From positions 45,322,001 to 45,386,000 of the forward strand of contig OZ231126.1 in NCBI GenBank assembly GCA_965153355.1: 64,000 nt of DNA. The letters are read 5' to 3'. This DNA is from Flaccisagitta enflata (Eukaryota; Chaetognatha; Sagittoidea; Aphragmophora). The notes below the pieces were generated by a model. It ran no database searches and was not told where the DNA came from. It saw only the letters and a program-made list of their open reading frames with translations. Shown here in pieces: positions 33,552 to 46,500 of this stretch. Both the position numbers and the translations under genes were made by a program. Each line of letters opens with the position of its first letter. The stretch's first letter is position 1.

Positions 33552-34378
33552 GTTAGATGGTCAGCGGTACCCATTGCCCCCATGTGAGTTTATGTGGATG
33601 TCTGGTGGTAAGAGGGGCAGCGGCCCCGAAGGGGCCGATGACCTATGCTTAGCAAGTTTGGAGCTTCAAGGCTGGGATTTGAGCCTTAAGGCTGGGATTT
33701 GAGTCTTAAGACTGGGATTTGAGCCTTGAGGTTGGGATTTGAGCCTTGAGGCTGGGATTGAAGCCTTTAGGCTGGGATTGAGCTTTAGGCTGGGATTGAG
33801 CCTCGAGGCTGGGATTGGATTTTGAGGCGGATTGCCCGAGGCTGGGGTTTGAGCCTGAGGTTGGAATTTGAGCCTTGAGGCTGAGATTTGAGGCTTGGAG
33901 GCTGGGGTTTGAGCTTGCAGGCTGGGATCTGAGCATCCAAGCTGGGATTTGAGCATCCAGAATGGGATTGAGCCCTGGCTAGGATTTGAGCCTGATGCTG
34001 GGACGGAGCCTCAAGGCTGGGATTTGAGCTTCGAGGCTGGTATTTGAGCCTCAAGGCTGGGATTTGAGCCTCGAGGCTGGGATTTGGGCCTCAAGGCTGG
34101 GATTTGAGCATCAAGGCTGAGATTTGAGCATCAAGGCTGGGATTTGAGCCTCAAGGCTGGAATTTGAGCTTCCAGGCTGGGATCTAGGCCTCAAGGCTGA
34201 GATTTGAGCATCAAGGCTGGAATTTGAGCCTCAAGGCTGAGATTTGAGCTTCGAGGCTGGGATTTAGGCCTCATAAGGGGGTGGACGGACGGAGGAGAAG
34301 AAGGAGGAGAAGGAGGAGAAATTTCTCCTGTGTGAAAGCATAGGTCATCGGCCCCTTCGGAGCCGCTGCCCAAAAAGC
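33552..34378 (-). mobile_element. Family B element, complete-looking inverted copy
   Basis: It starts with the inverted tail (TGGTCAGCGGTACCCATTGCCCCC), then GGGGCAGCGGCCCCGAAGGGG and CCGATGACCTATGC. An array of 18-20-bp AGGCTGGGATTTGAGCCTCA units (33655-34275), a GGAGGAGAAGGAGGAG stretch, GAAATTTC and GCATAGGTCATCGGCCCCTTCGG follow, ending GCCGCTGCCCAAAAAG. The array is framed by inverted copies of the GCATAGGTCATCGGCCCC block. Confidence 0.78.
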
Positions 34379-35098
34379 ATCGGCTATTACCCCCTCATAC
34401 ACCATTAATGCAATGCATTGTTCGATATTTCGACTGTGCTTTAATTCCGTTGAACTTGGTTGCCCTGAATAAAGATATTTACCTCTATATTCTTGTTGAA
34501 CCTTTGTCACATTGACGGACGCGACAGCACGAACGTTACATCCATTAGACTAATGTCGGAAATGTTCTTCGTTTGTTCAGAGAGTTTTATTGTACAAACA
34601 TTTAGATACGCACGTCATTTCAAAAACTAAAATGAAACTATAAATTTCACGACTTTCATGATTCTGTCATTTTCGCAGTACGAAGTGAAACTAGCATTCG
34701 GCTTTTAAGGCAACTACCGCTAAAGAGGCGATCATTTTTATTCCATTACGTCATATGGAAAGGGTGGGGTGCAGGGTACGGCAGAGTGCCTGAGCACGCG
34801 AGTATTGCTCGTAGGCAGCAAGGTATTTCTGTAGGCAGGAAAGAAAAATATATGAAGAATTTTTTTATGGAAATATGAAAAAAAAAAAAGATTGTTTAAT
34901 CTGAACATCAAATTTTTGTTTTTCTTAGTTTCCAATTAGTTGGATTTGAGAGAGATTTCAGATAAATTTGCAATTCTGTACCTAGAATGTATCAAAAATG
35001 TTTGAAAATTTTTCAATTCTATTGTAGGCAGGAAGCCACTGAAGAATCCTGCTTGTAGGCAGCCACAAATTTTGGGTGGACAGGGGCATACAACACCC
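34379..35098. other. Noncoding, nothing recognised
   Basis: AT-rich unique sequence. TGTAGGCAGGAA/TGTAGGCAGCC words repeat at about 34810-34840 and 35025-35065. Confidence 0.45.
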
Positions 35099-35885
<787 letters not shown>

Positions 35886-35887
35886 TT

Positions 35888-36037
35888 TTTAGTTGCGGAC
35901 ACGCAACTCTATAAGAGGCTTTGTCCGTCCGTTGGTCCGTCGGTCCGTTGGTCCGTTGGTCCGTCGGTTCGTCCGTAAGCACGAGTCAAAAAGTGGGAAA
36001 ACGTGCATATCCGCCCCTGCCCACCCGACTGCAACTG

Positions 36038-36100
<63 letters not shown>
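35888..36100 (+). repeat. Family A element followed by (CT)n
   Basis: The GTTGCGgacaCGCAACTCTATAAGAGGC start is identical to the copy at 16081, then a CCGTTGGTCCGTCGG core and CCGCCCCTGCCCACCCG. The expected GTATCCGGCCTTG end is missing and the sequence passes into (CT)n at 36041-36096. Confidence 0.7.
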
Positions 36101-36102
<2 letters not shown>

Positions 36103-36227
36103 CCATGCTAAGCCTTCTCAAGCTAGCAAGCGTCAAATGATGAACTTAGGTAAGAGACAAATATGAAAAATGATCCACTTAAGAAGAGACGAGGCCGAAG
36201 CGTAACACCAAAACGGGGAAGGAACGT

Positions 36228-36436
36228 GATGGGAAGGGGGTGAGGGTGATGATGGGAAGGGGGTGAGGGTGGTGATAGGAAGGGGGTGCTGGTGGTGATG
36301 GGAAGGGGTTGAGGGTGGTGATGGGAAGGGGGTGAGGATGGTGATAGGAAGGGGGTGAGGGTGGTGATAGGAAGGGGGTGAGGGTGGTGATGTGAAGGGG
36401 GTGAGGGTGGTGATGTGAAGGGGGTGATGGTGGGGA
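36228..36436. repeat. G-rich 23-bp minisatellite (GGGAAGGGGGTGAGGGTGGTGAT)
   Basis: About nine units, each with three to four G-runs on the plus strand. The opposite-strand Pro/His/Thr/Ser frames are repeat translations. Confidence 0.88.
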
Positions 36437-37284
<848 letters not shown>

Positions 37285-37486
37285 AAAAAAAAGCCCAGCA
37301 CTTGGCTTCACTTGGAGAGCCGTAAATCAGAAATTGGAAAGGTGAACCTGAAAATAGACAGAGAACCTTATTTACGGGACGAGTCTGGAACCCTTTCCTG
37401 AGAACCTCATGCATCAAACCAAACGTCAACTTAGAAGCCAAGGTAAGAAACCAACCTACCGTAACTATCGTAAAAGGTTGTGCGAA

Positions 37487-37490
37487 AGAC

Positions 37491-37530
<40 letters not shown>

Positions 37531-37850
37531 GGCTGTTGCTGCTACAAGGTTGCTTGTTGTTCTTGCTGTCGTGCTGCTGCTGCTGTTGCCGTTGCTGTTG
37601 TTGTTGTTGCTGTTGTTGTTGCTGTTGCTGTTGTTGTTGTTGTGTTGTACTATTGTTATTGTTGTTTTGTTGTTGCTGTTGTTGTTGTTGCTGTCTATTT
37701 CGCAGTCATTGATGTTTGTTGTTATTGTTGAGCTATTGCTGTTGTTGTTGTTCTGTTGTTGCTGTTGTTGCTGTCGCTGTTCGCTGTTGCTGTTGTTGCT
37801 GTTGTTGCTGTTGCTGCTGAAGTTGTTGCTGTTGTTGTTGTGTTGTAATT

Positions 37851-37904
<54 letters not shown>

Positions 37905-37985
37905 GATGCCTTCCCCGTATCTCGTATCTTGTTATTGTCGTTGTTTTTGTTTTTGTTGTTGCTGCTGTTGCTGTTGCTGTTGTTA
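37487..37985. repeat. (TTG)n/(CTG)n trinucleotide region
   Basis: Long interrupted TTG/CTG repeats to 37905 with a weaker tail to 37985. Poly-Leu and poly-Cys frames are artefacts. Confidence 0.93.
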
Positions 37986-39250
37986 CTGTGCGCGTCTTTG
38001 ATTTCATAGAATCTTTGAATTCAGCATGATGATGCAAGGTCAATTTGCGGTCGTGAGTTCTGTGTTTTGTCTACTGTTTTGTGTACTGTTTTGTGTACGG
38101 ATCTGTGTACTGCTTTTCCTTCGTAATATTCGTTTTTGTTTTGTTTTTTTTTTTTCTTTTTCCTTTTTCTTTTTTCTTTGTTTTTTTTTCTTTTCTTATT
38201 TTGCTTCACCTTATTTTCTCTCATTCCTCTTTCATTTCTGTTGTTGTCGACGTTTCACAAGCCGGGTGGATAGGCCGATGAGTTATGAGTGTTTCCAAGT
38301 CCCTCGAGTCTTGTGAAGGTAAACTTGGGCCACTGATGTCAGGAGAACGTAAAGAGAGTAAAGAGACCTCTGAGCTTTCGCGGTTTCGCCATTTCTCAGT
38401 TTCTCGCCCTTACACAAAACGCGCAGTTTTCTTATACCTTTACTTTCTCCCCTTCTTGTCTACGATGGTCTCTATTTTATGAAATATCGTCATAATCTAA
38501 GATAGTTTCGATAACTTTACAACCTATCTAAGGATAGGCATAGGGCAGGGACAGTTAGTTCCAGTAATGAACACGTGAAACCTATTGCTTTGTATGGAAG
38601 TTGTACCGTTGAGGTTGAGGTTCAATAGATGAATTAGACATGATGAGATCAACACCTGATGAAGAGCAAAGAACTGTTCAAAAATTTTCGGTAAGTAGAT
38701 TTTCATGTGTTGATTTCATCCTGTCTAAGTGTCTAATCCATCTATCAAACCCATTGCTTGTTCAATAATAAATGGAAGGAACGCAAACGCGCGGCTCAAA
38801 GATTCAAGGGCTCGCTACGATAAATGTTAATGCTTTACTTTGTATACATCGTTAGCGTTAACCATGGAAGCGCTGTAAACTAGAATGTGCATTAATACAT
38901 ACAAGCATAAAAACAAACAAACTGTAGAAGTCTAGATGCTTTATGTATAACCAATTATGATATGGTTGTTCTTTGTTTCAGAAATGAAAAAAAAAATAGA
39001 GAAATAGACAAGTTGCTCGTAAATACAGAAAAAAAAACCTATTCTCGAAAGTTGGTGGAAATGAAAATGAGTTGGCAAAACAAATAGGAGCATTTAACGG
39101 CTGCCTTGCCTCAGCCGTGGGCACAATGGCCCCATTTCTGAATAAACGATCCCTGTCCAAACATTGCCAACGCCGCAATACGACCGCTGAGGTAATGAAA
39201 TTTGTCATTCCTCACTCGCTTTTTCGCGCTCCTTCGCCTTATACCGATTC
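37986..39250. other. Noncoding, nothing recognised
   Basis: A TTTTC/TTTTG-rich stretch at 38130-38220, then unique AT-rich sequence. No convincing exon. Confidence 0.45.
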
Positions 39251-39255
39251 TAGCT

Positions 39256-39320
39256 TTTTAGTCGCGGAAACGCGACTCTATATAAGTGGCTTTTCGGTTG
39301 GTCGGTCGATCAGTCTCAGC
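39256..39320 (+). repeat. Family A fragment
   Basis: TTTTTAGTCGCGgaaaCGCGACTCTATATAAG followed by GGTTGGTCGGTCGATC. The terminal hairpin is perfect; the rest is missing. Confidence 0.6.
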
Positions 39321-39344
39321 GTCGCTTTTCAGGGATTTCTGCTG

Positions 39345-39578
39345 TAAGTGTAAGCATGTATGAGCGTGTATAAGCATGTAAGCATGGATAAGCATGTAAG
39401 CATGTAAGCATGGATAAGCATGTAAGCATGTAAGCATGTAAGCATGTAAGCATGTAAGCATGTAAGCATTTAAGCATGGATAAGCATGTAAGCATGTAAG
39501 CATGTAAGCATGTAAGCATGGATAAGCATGTAAGCATGTAAGCATGGGTAAGCATGTAAGCATGTAAGCATGTATAAG
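39345..39578. repeat. Minisatellite of TAAGCATG units (8 bp)
   Basis: About 27 units of TAAGCATG, some extended to GGATAAGCATG. It lies about 230 bp downstream of the glycosyltransferase stop codon. Confidence 0.9.
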
Positions 39579-39808
39579 TAAAAGTAAAAAAATGGACGAT
39601 GGTAAAAGCAATATCTATTTGGAGTCGCATCTGCAATATTAAGAATTGCTTTAACGTGTCCCATCAACTAATCAATCATGACCACTTAGCACCAATGCAA
39701 TACTCGCATTTTTGAATTCATATCGCACCAAGCATCTACATATATTTATCACATTTAGGATAGGTGGGCATCATTCCTCACAGTTTCATCATGATTATCT
39801 AATGTCTA

Positions 39809-40505
39809 TTACACCAAATCGACCTTTTTACTCGGCCTATGACTACAGACTTTCTTGCCCCTGATTGCCAGCTCGTTGAGGGCGACAAACTCGACCAAAC
39901 TGTAAGCGGCGATGACGAGTGGAGAAAGAACAAAATGATAGCAATTTCGTAACAAAGAAATCTTTTCTTCGGGCCGTGGCTCCAACAATTTCGGCGCTCG
40001 CCAGTCCAACAGAAACATCAACAAAGAGTTGAGATAAACGGCAGCCAAGTTGATCAGAAGAAGATAGAAACTGATATTAGGACTGATTGGTGACAACGAC
40101 GAAGAGGACGAAGAGGACGAAGGTGATGACAAATACGATGATGAAGAAAATGGCAAAGTCGAAGATGGCAATGTCGACGTTGCTAATGACGCTGGCGATG
40201 GTGACGTTGACAGATTTGATGACGTTACTTGATAGTTATCGTAGTAAATGGCGTAGGAGATGGCGCAGGTCACTCCATACAAATGAGAGCAACACAACAA
40301 AACGCCGTAATAGAAGACAAAAGCGGCGCCCCAGGCGACGGCGGCGCGCATCGGGATTCGACCGGCTTTGATGACGAAATAGTGGAAGACTTCTGCGGCG
40401 CCGATCGTCCAACGGCGAGCCTGAATCGCCCACTCGGATAATTCCTCCTCCTCCACACGACCAGAGGTCGGGCCACTCAAAGTAGGTGTCGGCACAAGCA
40501 CCAAC
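39809..40505 (-). CDS. Glycosyltransferase exon 5 (residues 547-778, stop)
   Basis: Acceptor CCTTCAAG|GTTGG. It completes an AGG codon split with exon 4. It encodes PTPTLSGPTSG, the QARRW motif, membrane segments, a Ser/Thr-rich loop and a basic C-terminus, stop at 39809-39811. No AATAAA was seen in the next 250 nt; a GATAAA variant lies near 39743. Confidence 0.86.
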
Positions 40506-43500
40506 CTTGAAGGATGAGATATATTGTATGTAAAAACTATAAAAGCAAGAATGTCATGTGCAGCATGTGCAGCATGTATTTTGCACTCTGGCTAATAATC
40601 GATGTAGTTTCACTGTTCTGTCTTCAGTCATGGCCTGGGACATTGAGAAATTATGACCGCCAACCCCCCCCCCCCCTAGAAGGAAGCCTTTCAATTTTGG
40701 GCGATTCACTTGGTTTCCTTTATAACATATATACGGATTGATAAAAAAACATGCGAGTGGTCTCATAGAGAAGATATTCACTTGGAGAACATGAATCAAT
40801 ATTGAAATGAAGGATGGGACCCTCGTGGGGCTCCCAAAGGATACCTAAGGGGCCCAGAAAAGAGCCAAAATGATCCAATATCGAGATAGTCAGTATTTTT
40901 CAAATTTTGTATCAGTCCCACTGCTGAAATACTGATCTACGGCAGAGAGCGTATCAAAAGTGGTTGAACTGATTGTCGACCCTGACGGGTTCACAGCAGA
41001 ACCCCTAGGGATCTCAAAATACCATAAGCATAAATCTCCAAATAGACTAAAAACACCAAAATAGTCCAAATTGAGATAAATACAAAATTTCGTTGTTCTA
41101 CTCTCTCCTAAAGAAAAACAGTGACAGAGACGGACGGACTGACAGACAGAAATATAAGCAGAAAGACAGACAGAGAGATAGACTGACAGACAGAGAGCCA
41201 GACAAACAGACAGAGAGACAGACAAATAGACAAATGGGCAGGCTGACAAGAAGACGGGTAAACTGACAGACAGACTGACAGACACCTTTCACAAGTTTTC
41301 CAATCAATCCACTTAGAATTTATTAAGGAAACAAGGCGAATTGTTCAAAATTGTGAGGCCACCTGCTTCTAAGTGGGGGGGGGGGAAGAGGGGGGCTGGC
41401 GGTCACGATTTACCGACTCCCCGTCCCCAGTCGATTTTTGGAGACGGAATAGTGACACTTCATCGATATTTTGAGCCAGAGTTCAAAATACATGAGCTAT
41501 TTTCCGACTCAAAACCCCTGGTCTACTAGCTTACTATCTAGGCAGAAAAAATCTTCCGACCTGTTTCAAAAATATATTCATTGACGTTAAAATGAATACA
41601 AATCAGTTACAAATCCATCAATTATTAGTGTAAGTTCCCTTTGACTAAATCAGGGCCGCCATTTGTTGGGGAAGCGATTTGTAGAGCTTCTCGAGGTTCT
41701 TTGGAGCAAGGGCTTACCAGATCTTTCTCGCAATTCTTTTGTTTTACCTCTTCTTTTGCTACATTTAGACTTATACTACGCGAATTTAAAAAAAAGACGC
41801 ACCTTTTTATTTGATGATGAAACTGACTTAAAAATTATTAAGAAAATTTATTAGAGAAAAGGATTTTGAAGATTTTCGAATTATCTTTCATTCTAGACCA
41901 ATCCCAGATCTGTATCATTAACGGTTTAGGAGCTAGAGCTCTCTAAAGTGAGACACTATTTTGGTGAATTGTATCTTTTTCAAAGGAACTGCAAAAACAA
42001 ATTTGGCAACATTTTTACTCAAACTAATGCCATTTCTAAACGAAAAAAGATAGAGATATCAGATTGACGCCAAATGAAAGAGTTTTTCAAGGGCTTTAAA
42101 ATGGTCTGTGATTTTAATTAATTTTTTTGATTGTCAATGGTGCAATCAACCTTTCAAAAGTGCGTCTTTTTAAAAATTTGTATAGTACAGTATGATTGTT
42201 TTCGTTTGTAACATTTCATGACAACATGATTCCAAAAGTGATTCAAATAATTGAATTCTAAAAAAAGTTTCTAAAAGACTATGAAAATGCATTTTATAAC
42301 ATAACAATCAAAGGATCTAATCAGAAACATTTGATTCTCTCATAAAAAAATGAACAACAAGACCAACTTGACAAATTGTCATATTGAAAAATTTGGGAAA
42401 ATTTAACAAATCGACTGTTTACCTTAAAATTGTTTTCATTTCTAGACGGTTTGAGCTACAGATGCCAGATTGGTCTCAAATGAAAGATAATTCGAAGGTT
42501 TCCTGAAAAGTAAGCACTGATTTGATGTTTTAAATACAATATAATAACTATAGGCAGGTACTTTTGTTAAATTTTCAAAAATGATCCTATTTTTTTTATG
42601 TTTTATATGATATGTGTTTCCAAATCGGTTTCTTTCTTTTTATTTTCTAAAACTACTTTAAATTATCTTTCATTTGAGACCAACCTGGTATCTGTAGGTC
42701 AAATCGTTTAGAAATAAGAGCAAGCCAAAGAAAAACAGTTTATCTCAAAACATGAAAAACAGTTCATCTTGGTCAAATATGCCTTACAACTAAAAGTAAG
42801 AAATCTGGATCAAATTTTTGCTGAAAAGGCTTGGAAGTTTGATATCATAAAATGTATTTTCAATATCTTTCACTATCTTTTTCCAGAAAATGATAATCTC
42901 CATAACTTTCAAAATTATGTTGTCATGTGATGTTACAAACGAAAACAATCATACTGTAGCTTCCAAAAAACTCATCAAATCATATGAAAATTGGTGACTT
43001 AATTGAAGCCCTTCGATTTTGCAAGCAGGCACCGCAAACCGCATCTGTCTAGCTCATTGCATTTAGAAAAAACTAAAAAAAGAGTAAAATGCTATCTTCA
43101 GAAGATTGTGTAGAAAAAGCAAAAGCAAAATTGAAGTATTTCAATCAATGTTGAATACCTTTTTAACGCATAGAGCTAGAGGGTTGTGGTTTGCATAGAT
43201 CTCTTGCAAATTTAAAGGGCTTCAATTGTCTCACCGTATTCTTTAAAAATTGGTTTATTCTAACCTGAGATATGCATGTAAACGTGCCGGAACATTTTTT
43301 CCGCCTAGATCGTATGTCCGCTAACAACATCAATTATGGGGGATAATTTGTCAGTATCTCGATTCAGCTCAATTAGATCAGCTCAGCATAATCTTGATCA
43401 GCAGCTAAAGGAAAAAGGTAACCTCAAGTGTAACTGTACATTTTTTGTCACTGTATCTCACCTCAAGCGGCGCCCAGCGACTCCCATCCAGCGGATAAGG

Positions 43501-46500
43501 GCGATGATGTCATCCATTTGATATCCGGGATGTACAAAATCCCCGGCGATGGCAAGACGAGATGAAAATGAAAACACACTCATTCCGTTGATGTTGAAAG
43601 GAATGAGGGCGCCCATCATGAGCGCGCCGCGCACGATCCCCGTCACGCGCGTCACCACGTTTGCTGCACGTTGTCGCAATATAAAATTGGTATTTTTGTC
43701 GTTCAAAAGGACATTCAGAATGTGTCTAATGAGCTACCAGTCTGTACGAAAATGGGCAGCAGCTTTGGCTGGATGATTTATCATTATTGAATCCCTACTA
43801 TTGCTCAAACCGGTCAAAAGTACCCTTGAATCTATCAAGAGAAAAGAATTCTAATTTGTCAAATGTTCATCAAAATATAAAAAAAATCAGGGATGTATGA
43901 TTTAGTATAAAGTTGAGTGGCTTTTGATTTCTTACCCCACCCCCCCTCCCTGGCCGGTCGAAGAAGTGTTTGATTTTCTACCTCATAGAGTAGGAATATA
44001 GTTACATTTGAGTCAAAATAGTACTAAATTGTGCTGCAGTAATCAAATATAAACTTCTGGAACTACCAAATGTGCATTTGTTATATCTACTTTTTTTTTC
44101 TTGTTTTCTAGCCTGATTTTTTTGCTCTCGAAACCCTTTGATTTTATTCCCCATATACTTGCAGTGATTCCGTTGAACAATTAAGTACCTTCATCGAGTT
44201 TCCAGTTGTAGAGCAGCGGCGTTTGATAGATGGCGTCATGACGTCGAGACTCCGATTCTGCCATGTAGGATTCCGACAAAGCGCGGATAAAGTCGGGATG
44301 AAACTTCGTGTCGGCGTCACAGGTAGTGATCAGAATGTCTGATGAAAGTCCGATGGCGTCGGCGCTGGTCAGTGAGATGATTGAGGTGGTGTCACCTGTT
44401 ATTGGGCAGGCTCCAAGTTGTCCGTCTTGGGTAGAAGCTGTCGCGTTAGCAAGTACATCTGGGGTACTTTCATGTAGAGTGGGAAGAGGAGCGTTGGTAC
44501 CTTTGAGAATATCTGGTCGAGTACTTCTTCGAACCAGCGAGGCTCCTTCCGCGAGTGCTCCATTCGTTGTCGCATTGTTGGGGCTGCTGGTGGCATCTGG
44601 GATTGGTATTTCGATAGTGTTGGAGGTCATCGTTTCGTTGTTTACATAACTGATATTGTCAACACCCTCCTTATTCTCATTCTTTTCTATTCCTCTTTGT
44701 ATTTGTGGATCTTCCTCTGTTTCCTCGTCTTCATTTCTTTCCTCTTTTAAATATTTAAGCGATTCTCTTATGCCATAATTGGCGTTTGAGCATTTGCCCG
44801 GGATTTCCCCTTCAACTCCATAAGGATGGATCGTGAAGATCAGTCGTTGGAACTTGTCTTCAAATTCTCGACGAAGAAGTCGAATCTTGTCCTCAACTTC
44901 CGGCGTCCGCTCCTCGAAAGACACCGTCAACGTTAAAGGAACTTTTTTTGGTGTAAAAGAGGAGGAAGAGGATGAAGAGAAACAAGTGGTTGTACGCTGA
45001 GCAGCCAATGTAGAAATGGTTTCGATCAAAAGGGAAAGCGGTTCTTTGTAAGCGGAAAGAACCACCAAATGACGCGGCGATGTTTCGTTAATCGTCGATG
45101 CGGTTGGAAGTTGACCAGTTGAAACCAAACCCTGAGAAAATATTGAAAAGAAATGAAGGGGTAAGAGGACGGAGCGAAGTGCAGTTTTAACAAAGGTAGT
45201 CAAGATGAATATTGGGTTGGTCGTGATTGAATTAAGACATCATTTTCACAGTTCCGAACCCCGCAATAACGGATACCCCGCGATAACAAAATCTATCTGT
45301 GTCAGGCGGATTTCCATAATTGCTAACAAAGACAAAAAAATGAAAACAAAATTAATAAAATAAAAGAGCAAAGAGTTCATATCCACTATCAAACGAGATT
45401 AAACTTTTGCAAAATGAAAAGGCATTCAAAGCTAAGTTGAAGTAATATCTGCCGGCCGCCTACTAGTCTATTTGCATTTCATTGTTACGGCTTGTCTTCA
45501 AGTTTTTATTCAAGTTTTTATCCAAGCCCAGGCGGGCAACTAGATGCGTCATCTGCGTGATATCAAAAGAGGCGTAACGGACGGACGGACGGTTGGACGC
45601 ACGGACGGTTGGACGGACGGACGGACGGACGGACGGAAGGACGGAAGGACGGACGGAAGGACGGACGGACGGACGGACGGACGGACGGACCCCAATGGAA
45701 ATAAGTAATAAACTTTTTGGGCTATCCGCGGATATGGCTTTTTTATGTACTCGATGATCTTGTACTGTCCTATCTGAAACACATTACATTACATTACAGA
45801 CGAATTTTTGTTAAACTGTAATTAAATCACCTATTCTCCTACGTCTACAGGGTGAAAACCTCAAGAGGGGGAAAGTAAAAGCTAATTACGCCTAAACAAC
45901 TTAGGATATTCATAATTTGAAAGTTGTTCCTTGTAGAGAACTGCCTGACGTTTGTTCCTCTTGCTTTGGTTGGTCAAAACAGAAAAATTGAAACAGCTAA
46001 AAAGATATGACCAAAAATGTGAAGGTTCCTCTCCAACCTCAGAAAATTGCTCATTGATTTTCAATCTAACTCAAGTTGCAGAGAAGAAAATGGCATGACT
46101 ATACTATATTAAATTGGATAAAAAAAACCTAAAAGTTATTAATGGTGCTTCAGGTGGAAACCAAGAATGCAACATTTGGTTCAATAATTGATGAAAGAAT
46201 GAAACAACATCATTTACTAGTTTCAAAGCACTCAAGTCTGAAAGTCGTTTTTTTAGCTATTCCTAGTTTTGGACATTTCAAAGATTCTGATGTATCCTCT
46301 TTAAGTATTTGAGCTAATGACCTCAGCTTTGGCTTTTATAAAATGTCAGGTAATTTTCTACAACACTGCAAGAGATAAAATGTGATACTCTGGTAGTTTT
46401 GGAATCCTAAGCTTTTACTTTCCCCAACTTGAGCTTGTTCACCGTGTAGTACCTGCAACTGCTCATCGTTTTTCCGTTTCCAACGACGCAGCCTCCAGTA

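Larger units (their letters stand above)
40506..43461 (-). other. Intron 4 of the glycosyltransferase gene (2,956 nt)
   Basis: It contains a GACAGACAGAGAGACAG-rich stretch (41120-41290), a G-rich run near 41375, and two adjacent MITEs (41776-42956). No coding frame of note was found on either strand. Confidence 0.8.
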
